Shown here: positions 15,701-27,700 of the stretch, piece after piece
How the letters are laid out: each line of letters starts with the position of its first letter
Numbering within the stretch: the first letter of the stretch is position 1
IMG/VR virus record: IMGVR_UViG_3300026263_000010
Span: 1-27,955 of that record
DNA length: 27,955 nucleotides
Strand: one strand, 5' to 3'
From: a virus
Translations under genes and position numbers: made by a program
Notes under the pieces: model-generated
The model's database searches: none
What the model saw: the letters and a program-made list of their open reading frames with translations, nothing else
What the model was told of the DNA's origin: nothing

Positions 15701-18700
15701 TATCTACCTTTGTGGTTATACCGATACCAACTCTGTTGATCCCGATGATATGTGGATCATCCAGTGTGGTATTGAAGGCGATCTGGTTGAGAAGCGTAAA
15801 GTTGCATCTCAGGATGATTCTGAGAAAATGCATCAGATCATGATGATCTCCGATGATAGATTCTTCTTTATTGGTGTTAACGACCAAAATGATGACTTGA
15901 TCTTCGGTGAATTCTTCTACGATGGTGCAAACCTTGAGATTGATTGGAGCAAGCAGATTCCTACGGTGGGTGGACGTGTTGTCAACCCAACAATGGTCAT
16001 GGATGACTATGGTTCAATTATTGTTGCTTGGGATGTCTTTAATTCTGCAGCATCTAAGTACGATAAGATCCAGATCAACAAATTCCTCCTTTCTACTGCA
16101 CAAACTACTTGGGATTGGAGTAAGACCGTTACTACTACTGGTAATTTCCTTGAAATGCACCATGCAGGTATCTCATATGATCAGTGGGGTAACTACACTC
16201 TCGTTTCTGATGTAATTGGGGATCAGAATCAGAGATATTCAGTTATCTCTTACATGAAGTATGACGGTACTCTGCTTCATCAGACAAAAGTTGATGACAC
16301 CGCAAGTATTGGTTTCCAAGCGTATACTCATGCTTTGGATAACTCTGGTGACACCATTCTTGCTGTCAACCGTCAGCAGTCTGATCAGCTCGTCTCCTGG
16401 AGAATGGGCAACAGTGTAAATCCTGTTGAGGATACCACTAAGCAAAATCTCGGTACCTACAGCTACTTTAGTCAGTCTGATATCACTCATGATGCTGCTG
16501 TTTATAAGTTTGATGGCGGATCTCTGAAGTTTAACGCCGTTGCACCTATCACTATCTCTGACTTGGGTCTGACCCCTGTTGAGTGGAGTGGCAGAATGTG
16601 GATGTCCATGAATACTACAGTATGGAATACTGCTCATGAGCCCACACTGTTGCATGTTAACGATGCAACTAATACCAACTCAATTACTGCAACTATTCAA
16701 GGTGATAATACCGATCCTGACTATCAAAAGGTTATCCTTTACTTGAATGGCACTCAGGTTGCTTCTTCTGTTGCTGCAACTAACTGGGATGCCTTTGCTG
16801 CTGGTGCATGGGTCCATGTTACTGTCCAGAAGCGTCAAGAATCTCTGGGTCTGTATCGTTATGAGGTATTCATTGGTGGTAATCAACAGATCACTTATCA
16901 GAGCACTACTGATGTTGCTCTTGATGATGTTGTTATCTGTGGTCCTTCCAGTCCTCCAAACACAAGCAATTCTTTCCGTGGTAACATCGACGACTTTGTG
17001 CTCGATGATGCTGCTCAATATCCTGGCACTTCATACACTGTGCCAACTGCTGAAATTGCAATCACCACATCCAACTCCGATGTTGCACTGATCAAGTTTG
17101 ATAGAGCACATACTCAGCGTGCATCATACACCCTGACTGGTCTTAATAATCATAGCACTGTTGCATTCACTGATCATGTTGCTGGAATGACCTGGACAAG
17201 TATTTCTCCAGGAGCAATTTCTGTGTGGAATGAGGGTCCTGGTGGTCTGCAAATTCTGGACATGTCCCAGACTTTCTCCACGTTGATCCCTGGTACATAT
17301 ACACTATCTTCAGTGTATGACCAGTATGCATCTAAGACTTCTACCATTCCTTCACCTCGTGGTAAGAGGTTAATTATCTCTGCTGATGTTATCCCCAAAT
17401 TCTACATGAGGGATGCTCTATATCAGAAGATTGATAACGTCCAACAGTTTACATTTACCCAACCAATTAAACTTACTAAGTATTCTATTCTGCAGCAGTT
17501 TAACGATGTTGGCACTACTACTGCTTTTGGTACTATTACAGAGGTCCCAACAGGCACTGTGCAGAATCCTGGTCTTGGCACCGAGTATTCTGTGGGGAAA
17601 ATCTACGGATCCTTTAATACTTCTGATAGATTCCGCACTACAACTGTTGGTGGAGATATCAACCAGATTGAAGGCACCTACTTCGATGCTGAAGAAGAAG
17701 AGTCTCCTTGGCAGCAACTAACTGCATATGCACAAGGTGATCGTGTCTACAACCAAAAGAGAATTTATGAGGCACAGAGTGCTGGCACATCTGGCACCAT
17801 TGCACCTCAGCACAACACTGGTGTTGTTTCTGATGGTGTCATTAACTGGGCATTCATTGACGATGCAGGTAAGTTTAATATTGATCTGACTGAGCATCCT
17901 TATCCTAGACCCCAATATACTGGTCTGGATATGCCTGAGTGGTTGCCACATCGTCTATATGCTACTGGGCAGCGTGTATGGTATAAACTCAACGTTTATC
18001 AGGTTGCTGTTGGTGGCGGTGGTGTTACTACAACGACTCCTCCTACTCATACCACTGGTGACGTTTCTGATGGCACTGTTACTTGGTCATTTGTTGAAAC
18101 TAGCGAGGCAATCAGTCTTTATACTCGTTTGATGCCTTATGATCTAGGCAACAACTACCGTATTGAGATCTTAGAAATCCATCCTGGATCTAACTATATT
18201 CCTAATGACGTTGTTAGCGTCAATATTGGGAATATCACTCTAACAGAAGATGAGAAGTCTGTTGAGATCTCTGGATTTGCATCTGTCAAGAAGATTCGTA
18301 TTACTGCACGTCTTGAGAAAGATGTCATTCTTTCCAGCAGTCTTAGGACTTCTAAGGTCTATTGCACATCTAATTCTCCACACTTCTACAAGGAAGATGA
18401 AATTATCTTCACTGAAGGATTCTCTGGTGATCAATATAACGGATCATTCTTCATCGATGATGTTATTGGATCTAGAGAATTTACATTTGGTATTAGAGCG
18501 ACAGCAGTGTCTGATCCAACGTTTGTTAACAATGGAATTGCTAACGTTAACATCTATGCTAAGCATCCTACTCTGATTTTCACTAGAAATCATCAGTATA
18601 ACTTCGAGCTTAGCGATGTTTCCAACTTCGGTTACTATCTGTCATTCTCTCAGGACAACCAGTATAAACTGGAGTATTCCTTCAATAATACTGTTAGAGA

Positions 18701-21700
18701 AGGCACTCCTGGTATCGCAGGTGCAGGTTCAAGCACTCCATTCGTTAAATTCTTGGCGCTTGGTGATGTTACTAACATCTCTTACTACTTCGACCCATCA
18801 AGGACTGGTGATAACTCCCCAGTTGGAGTAAACTCATACATTGACGTTATTACGACTCCATATCAGGGTAGATTCAACATTAGTGAGATTGTAAGCGATA
18901 CTGAATTCAAATTCCCACTTCATAAAGAACCTGAGCGTAGTAACGCTGAGATTGGATCTGATGATCAAGGAAATGAGTATTCATACTACTCTACGACATC
19001 TACTAGAGCAGTTGGTCCTATTAATACGATCAAACTTGTTTCTCCTGGTGGATTCTATAAGAAACTGCCTATTATCTCCGATATTGCATCCTTCCGTCAA
19101 ATTGAGAAGGTTGTGATTGATGATGGTGGCACAGAATATGCACCTGGAGTTTACTACGACGTTCCTGTTGATGGAGACGGTGAAGGTGGTAAAGTTACCG
19201 TCACAGTCCTTCTAGATGATGAAACTGGGTCTGGTACAATCGCTAGTGTCGATGTTGCAGACCCTGGTAAAGGTTACACCATTGCTAGCGTAGATATTGA
19301 CGCTATCACTGGTATTCTTGGTCCTACACTGTCTGGATCTGGTGGTGCTGTCAGCGTTATCATTCCTAGCGAAGGTAGTGGCGCATCTGTCTTCTTGACA
19401 GGTAAAAACATTGGTAAGATTAAGAGACTCAAAAATAATGAGTTTGGTTTCGGATATTCACATGACTACACTCTAAAACCTGAAATTACCTTCCCCGTTA
19501 ACCTCCAACTCTTCAATACGTCGATTCTTTCCGAGATCAAGATCACAGATCCTGGTGCGGGTTATACATCGACACCTGCAGTTGTTATTGACGGTGGTGG
19601 TGGATCAGGTGCTGATGCAGTTGCCATTATTAAGAATAACCGACTCAATGAGATTATCATCAAGAATCCTGGTGCTGGATACTCATCTGAGCCTACAATT
19701 ACGCTGAAGTCTGAGTTTAACTACGTTGTTAACCTTGACCTCAACTATCTACAGTTTAACTTCCCTCATGGCATCACAACTGGTGCAGAAATCCAGTTCC
19801 GTGCTGAAGATGTCGGTAGTACTGAAGGTGTCCTTCCTAAGCCCTCTAGCGCAGGTTTGACCTCTTTGGTTGCTGGTCAACTTTACTATGCAATCGCTGG
19901 TCAGGTAAATTCGCTGGAATCCGACCAAATTCGCTTTGCACTGACTTTACAGGCAGCACAGGCAGGTGATTACATCACATTCCTAACTCAAGGTAGTGGT
20001 CGTCAAGTATTGCTTACCGAAGTCTTTGGTGGTAAAGCAGAAGCAGTTGTTGAGACATCTCGCTTCCTTGAAGGCGAAGAAGTCTTCCAAGGTAGTGCAG
20101 TTGAGCTTTCAAGTGCAACTGGTAAGGTTTCTACTAATACTGGTTGGCAAATTGGTCCTAAGATCCTCAAGATCGTTGATTATGATGGAGATTGGAAAAT
20201 TGGCGAAAAAGTCATTGGATCTATCTCTAAAGCGTCTGGTATCATCGATAACCTAAGCATTGCTCGTGGTGTGCTTAATATTGGATCTTTGACGAAGACT
20301 CCTGGTAAGTTTATCGATAATGTCGGTAAACCATCCGAAATCGTCCAAAAAATCCAAGATTCCTTCTTCTATCAAAACTTCTCCTACGTTGTCAAGTCTG
20401 AGATCCCCATTACCAAATGGAAGACTCAAATCCTTGAAAACAACCACCCTGCTGGTTTCAACATGTTTGGACAGTTGCAAATCGTTGGTGGTAAGGATGT
20501 TTCAGGTAGAAAGGTCGGTACTGAGTTTACGAAGGAAGTTAACATCAATAACTACTCCAACGTCAACCAGATCACATCTTTCGGTGCAGCACAACCAATT
20601 TACACCGATTACAACAATACTGAAGTCCTCTTCCGTAAAAAGCGTCTGACTTCCTCTGAGGAAATCTTGACCTCTATCGTGAAGAAACTTGATAATATCC
20701 AAGAGCAGTTTAATGGTATTGATAAGCAATTCCCACTTACTGTAGAAGGTGAGCAGATTATCGTCCAAGAGAATCAGTTGTTGGTTACTATCAACGGTGT
20801 GATTCAGGCACCTGGAGTTTCATATAGCGTTGTTGGTGGTAACCTTGTATTTGATGAGGCACCAAAACCAGCATCTAGAGTTAACTATAGGTCTCTAGAA
20901 ATTACTCCTACCACAATTTACAGAATTGAATTGTATTCTGGTCAGGCAGGTCCACCAAACTTTGGTATCTTCCCAACATTGGGTCAGCAAGTCCAAGGTG
21001 CAGATAGCGACGTTATTGCGACTGTTATCGACTCTGGCACGACTCATATCGACGTTATCAACTTAGTTGGTGGCACATTCAACCTGAATGAAGAAATTAA
21101 GCGCACCACCCTCTTCTCTGGACTTATCCTGAGTGTTACTGCTATCAATAGCGAGACTATCTTCCAGTTTGGTGAATCCATCAGCAATCTTGATGGTGAT
21201 ACTGCCATCATTGAAGAAACTAATATCGATGATCAGGGTAATGTTACCGATGCCATCGTAGTCAGTAAGACCTCAGGTACTGCACAGTTTGAAACTGGTA
21301 TCTTTGATCTGAGACTGAATGAGTTTGTCTACTCAGCAGGTTCCAAGATTGCTGGTCAGATTACATTCATCTCTCCTTATATTGACCCCGCTACTAGCGA
21401 CCCTGTTGATGAGTTGATTATCAACCCAGGATCTACATTCTATGGTCTGCTGTTTGAGCGTCTGGTTAGTATTACTAATCCTAATGTTATTATCGATAAC
21501 ATTTCTCAATCTTCCATTACACCTACTGAACTTTACGATTCTGCTAGCAGAATTAATAATGACTTCCTTGACTTTGAAGAAGTTAGAAATACTGAAGTTG
21601 AATACACTCAATTGGCAGGTGGCAACTTCCAAGAAGGCGATATTGTTATTAACAACAGAGCAAACTACGGCAACCCCGTTTCCGTATTCCATGGTGCTGC

Positions 21701-24700
21701 TACCAATAGATTCAAAGATGCTTCGGCAATGATCCTTGGCAACAAAGATCAAATCGTTGATTTTGCTGAAGCAGAAATCGCTGTTAAGCACCCCAGATAC
21801 TACTTCCCTGGTGATGTTATTACTAACTCTTGGAGTAGGTATTCTGACGCATATCGTCTGATTCAAAAGAATAAGTCATACATTGCTAATAAGGCATACG
21901 ATGAGATGATGACGCAATATACGTCACTCGCTGTGCCTGATCCTAATAAGTGTATCCGTGACCTTGAGTTGTATATCGATGCTATCTCCATTGACATTTT
22001 CCGTGGTGGTAACGTCTATACTCGTAAACTTTGTGAGAAGTTCTTTGATTCTCTTGGCAATTTTGTGTATGTGAATAATGAGTCTGCTGAGACTCGTTAT
22101 GGATTTGAAAAAGCAAAAGATATGATGAAGTTGGCAATCACCAACAATCTGACTGCTGTTTTCCAGGTGCCAGCTAATGCTGGTGGTGACAGTCTACACA
22201 CATGGGCAGGTGGCACAGCATCTAACGCAGTACAGTCTGGTGGTGACTATACACACACATGGACAGGTGGCACAGCATCTAACGCAGTGCAATCTGGTGG
22301 TGACTATACACATACATTTGTTGCACCTGCTGTAGTAAATGGAGTTACATCAAATACAGGTAACTTACCAAACATAGTTACAGATGTAGTATATACTGCT
22401 TCATCTGGTGATATGATCATCACCTCTGCTGGGCATGGGTTAACAACATCAAATACAATTTCTATTGCTAACAATGCACTAACCTTTACTTGTGGTATGG
22501 GTACTGGTTCTCCACATACATGGGTAGGTGGCACAGCATCTAATGCAGTAACAGTTAATGGTAGTGTGCAGAAGGATGTAACTGATGCAACATACACACC
22601 TACAACTGGTATCTTAGAATTAACGATTGGATCTCATAGCTATACATCTGCTGATACAATTATTATCGCAGCAAATTCTCTATCATTTACTTGCACTAAG
22701 GATCAAGATCAAACTACTCACACATATCCTAGATCTACTGACCCTGTATATAATACGTCTCTTCCAGTTATATCTGCAACTGGTACAACAATTACAGTTA
22801 ACGTTGGTGCAGTAACTGGATGGAAGACATATCCTAGAGCAACTGACCCTGTATCTGGATCAAATATTGCTATTATAGGTACAACCACAGATACCATTAC
22901 TATAAACGTAGGTCCAGCACCTATCGTAAATCATAATGTTACGAATGCAACTTATGATGCAGTATCAGGATTGATGGAAGTGACTATCGGTAGTCATAGT
23001 TTGACTGCTAACACAAGTGTTAGGATTGCTGATAATTCATTGACATTCTCTTGTTTGATGGATGGTAATTCTTCTGATAAGACTTATCCTAGAGTAACTG
23101 ATCCTGCATATCAAACAGCTGTTAACATTACTGCTGTAACAGCAACAACAATCACTTTAGATGTTGGTGCAGCACCTATCGTAAATCATAATGTTACGAA
23201 TGCAATTTATAATACAGGTACTGGTGCAATTGAACTAACGATTGGTAGTCACTCCTTATCAGAAGGAACTGCAATTAGAATTGCTCCTAATTCATTGACA
23301 TTCACTTGTTTGATGGATTCTAATGGCACTACTCACACATATCCTAGATCTACTGACCCAGCATATAATACTGCTCTTAATATTGATGGAGTAACTGCAA
23401 CCACAATTACAGTCCATGTTGGTCAGTCTGTTGGTAGACCTAATGCAGGTATTACCTATACCCCTTATAGTGAGATTGATCATAGTGGTTACGATGGTAA
23501 CGGTATTACTGCTGACCCATCACCTAACGATCCGTACGGCACTAACGGTGCTAACCAGTCCAACAATGGCACTGACAACTGCAGCGATGTCCAAGCATCA
23601 ATTACCACTCTCTATGATGTGGTTGATGAAACTCTGCTGAATGGCACGCTGGTTGACCTCCCCAGTGAGTCCTTTGGATCTTATTCTCCTGGTCAAATCA
23701 AGTGTCGTCGTGACATCGGTCTAATGATCGATGCTTTGGCAGAAGACATTTCTCAGGGTGGTAACTATAACATCATCGAATTCACTAAGAAGTATTTCGA
23801 TGCTGTTGGAGCACCTATTACTAACGGTCTAATCGGTGAGTATGCAGAATCTTTGACTGCTATCGATAAGGCAATGCACTTGTCATTCCAAGCAATCAAC
23901 AACCTTCTATATTATCAAGTCAATACCAGAACCTTATCACCAGGTTTGATGCTGAAGGATCCTACCACATATCAAGGATCTTACAGCGGTGGTGAGGCAG
24001 ATCTGGAAGAATTTGATGTGTCTGATGCAGTCTACACACCTGCAAATGGTCTAATGGTTATTACCATTGGCAATCACACACTGACAACTTCGGATACTGT
24101 TACGATCCGTCCACACTCTCTGACGTTTACTTGTGCTGCCGATAACGATGAAACTCTCCACGCCTATCCTCGTGCTGGAGATCCTGCATTCAACACGGCT
24201 CTTGCTATTAGTGCTAAGACTGCTACTACAATCACAGTTGACATTGGATCAACTCCTCTAGTCCAATACACCCCAACTGATGCTTTATACGATCCAGCAA
24301 CGGGTGACATGGAATTGACTATCGGAGCACACTCTCTTCAGTTGAATGACTATGTGACCATTGCCAACGATTCCTTGACATTAACATGTGATATGGATGC
24401 TAATGGCAGTACTCACTTATATCCTAGATCTACTGACCCTGCATCTGGCAAGCGTCTGTTTATCCATGGTACTACTGCAACTACCATTACTATTAATGTT
24501 GGTGCATCTCCTGATGATCATCAGTATGTCCACGATTTCGTTGTTGCTGCTGCTGGTGCAGTCAGTAGTGGTGGTGGATATGTACACACATTTGTCAAGG
24601 CACTGGATAATGCAATCTTCACTGGCGGTGGCACAACTGCCAAGTATTTCGACCCCAATTACGATTCAGGCCGAAATGAAACAATCCAGAATTGTGCTAA

Positions 24701-27700
24701 TGTCCAGGCATATATCGCTACGCTCGTAGACATCTCTACGACTGCGATTACAGCACAAAATCTTAATAATATTAACGCTCTCGCGAGCATCACTGACGGC
24801 ACATTCGTTGCTGGCGAAAATATCCGCACAACGAAGATTGCATATAAGGATCGCTCTGGTGGTTTGTTTATTGTTGGCGACACCATTACTGGTGTTACCA
24901 GCGGTGCAACATTTGAAGCAATCGGATCTAACTCTGGTCTGAAGTGGATCTTTGCCGATGCTATCACAGGATCCTTCCAAGATGGTGAGTATGTTACCAA
25001 CTCCACCACTGCTAACCAAAACGGTGTTTCTCTAAGTGTTATTCAGAAATACAAGAGACTCAGTGGTGAAAAATCTATCAAATTCCCAGCTACTGGATAT
25101 CTGGTTACTAGAGATAGTTACGACTTCTCCTTCGGCAACACTGCAGACTTTACCGTCCAAGGTTGGGTTAGAGCAGATAATCTAAGCACCACACAACATC
25201 TGTTTGACTTCCGTCGTCTGTCTGTTTCCTCTGGTTTGAGAATTACTCTTCAGACTAACGGTGCAATCACAGTTTACAATGGCACATCTCAACTGCTGAC
25301 TGGTGGCACGCTGGTTGCTAACAACTGGCATCACGTTGCAGTTGTCAGGACTGCTAGCGTCTTGCAACTCTATGTTGATGGCGTGCAGGTTGGTGGTAAC
25401 TATGCCGACACTAATGATTATGGTTATGCTGCCATCTACATCGGTGCTGACTTCAACGGTGCTAGTCAGTTTACTGGTTACATGGACAACGTGGTTGTTA
25501 AGAATGGACAGTCCGACTTCAATACTGGATTTGTGCCTCCTACTCAGATCGACTACTCTAACCAGTATGTTAAGTTTGGTCTTGATGGTGAGCAACCATT
25601 CGTCATAGATAATCAGGAAACATATGCTATCTACACTGGTCAGCGTATTTCTTCTGCTGCTGTCAAGGAACTTAACTACGATCAAAACTTTGCGATCATT
25701 GAAAACGTTGACCTAGGTAGATCAGATCACAGAAACTGTGCTGATATTATCGACCTCAACGCTGCATGGATTGCTGAAGAGGCAGTCGGAAGAATGGAAG
25801 CAGCATTCCCTGATTTTGTCGTCCCTGGCAACAACGTGGCCGAAGGCACATACCAAGGTACCAACAACTGTGTCAGGGATACTAAAGACTACATCATCGG
25901 CGCTCTGGTCAAGGACTTGAGAGACGGTGGTAACTACAACTCTCTTTATACCGCTCGTACTTACCTTGAGGCATCAGGCAAACTGAAGCATGTTAGTAAC
26001 GAGATTCTGCAAACTCTGTATGCATGGGATCAGGCATTTGTCCTTTGTAAGTATGCAATTACTACAACTGACATAGATCTGAAGGGTGTATATACTCAGA
26101 GATTGAGAATTCCTAATAACTTCTCTTCTCCTGCATCCCAATCCATCCAGGATGAGTTTGATACTTTGGGTCGTGAAGTACTAGAAGTCTTGGCACCTAA
26201 TCCTGATATCTTCAGAGACACTGGTGTCTTGATCTGGAAAAACCGCGACTATATCGCAGAAGAAGTTGCTGGATATATTCTCGATAAGTATGAGATTGAT
26301 TTTAACGGCACTCTCACACAATTCCACATCATTCCTGGTGGTGGTCGTCCAACCTGTGAGAGAGATATTAAGCAATTCATTCTCCCTGCTGTAATTGCTG
26401 ACCTTTGCACTGGTGGCACATACAACGTGGAATTACTTATTGATCAGTATTTGGATAATCAAGACAACATCCTCCATGTTGAGCATGAGTTGAATCCAAT
26501 GCTTGATGCATTTGAGCACGCTAAGTATCTCACACAGAAAGCAGGTAACAACTTACTCCTTTCTCCTGGAGAAGTTGCTGCAGACTTTGGCATCCCAGCA
26601 TGGACACAAGAAGATTATCACACACCCCTGTTTACTGCTCGTGGTGCATTTAGAGATGATACCATCACTATCGATGATGAAGGATATCCTCAGGATAGCG
26701 TTTCCAACTGGAATCGTTATAAGGATGCTACCAATGCTATCAAGGCAAATATTGATCTGATTGCACATGAAGCAGTCGAGACAATGAATGATATGTCCAA
26801 GTATGCCCTATTCAAGATCAATGGTGGTCCTGTTAACTGTAGTGATGACGTTAAGGATGTCCTTAATGCTCTTACCCATGACCTCAACTACAACTGTAAT
26901 GAGAGGACATGGGATGCAGCAAGTCTCTATGTTGAAACAGAGGATAACTCACTGAAGCATATTGAAGACGATTGGGAAGCAACTGTCACTGTCATGAAAC
27001 TTGTCAGAGACATGGCAACCGTAACCATGAGAAATGGTTTTGGTAGAGATTACATTCCTGGAAATGATCCTGGTAATGTTGATCTTTCCTCGTTCGAAGC
27101 AAACTCCAGAGAGCAAGTCTTTGCTGATTGTGCTGATGCTATTGATACAAACATTCGTTGGATTGCTGAGCAAGCAGTTAAGGCAGGCACCACACAGTAT
27201 CCTTCACTAAGTATCAACGGTGGATCTAGTGCAATGTGGTGGAAGGAGTTTACTCCAACCAATGCAACTTATGCTGCTGCCGCTGGTGTATTGACTCTTA
27301 CAATTCCCAATCATGGATTGAATATTGGTGAGCATATCAGTATTGCAGCAGATGGTCTTATCTTCACTTGCAGCATGGATAGTTATGGATCTAACCATTC
27401 ATATCCACGCAATACCGACCCTGCTTATGAAAAACGTATTGTAATTGTAGATGCTGATGTAGATACAATCTCAGTTAATATAGGTCCAACACCTACTGTT
27501 AATCATGACGTAACTGATGCAACATACACACCTACAACAGGTGAATTGGTATTAACAGTTGGTACTCATAGCATTCCTGCTCCAACAACATATACTCCTA
27601 CTGATGTTGCATACGATCCTGTCAGTGGTATATTGACATTTACTCATACTGCTACTGGAGGAGCATTTGAAAATGGACAAGTAATCAAGATTGCTGATGA

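Noticed and set aside
21333-21866. Minus-strand ORF of 177 codons
   Set aside because: It lies wholly opposite the giant gene in a frame kept open by the sense codon bias. It has no known motif and no promoter or partner gene.
22181-22320. CRISPR-like array
   Set aside because: The repeats are contiguous, 57 bp, in frame and translated; there are no unique spacers of the right length and no cas genes.
25182-25685. Minus-strand ORF of 167 codons
   Set aside because: It is antisense to LamG domain 2 and the following text, whose sense translation is clearly meaningful.
10231-26760. Many + strand ORFs of 60-120 codons in the frame next to the giant gene
   Set aside because: All lie in the same alternative frame, are Leu/Ser-rich and look like shifted translations of its common codons. 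No Shine-Dalgarno or conserved sequence is evident.
22575-27542. Insertion sequence bounded by the 36-bp near repeats
   Set aside because: No transposase, no terminal inverted repeats and no target duplication are seen; the repeats are coding and part of a module family.
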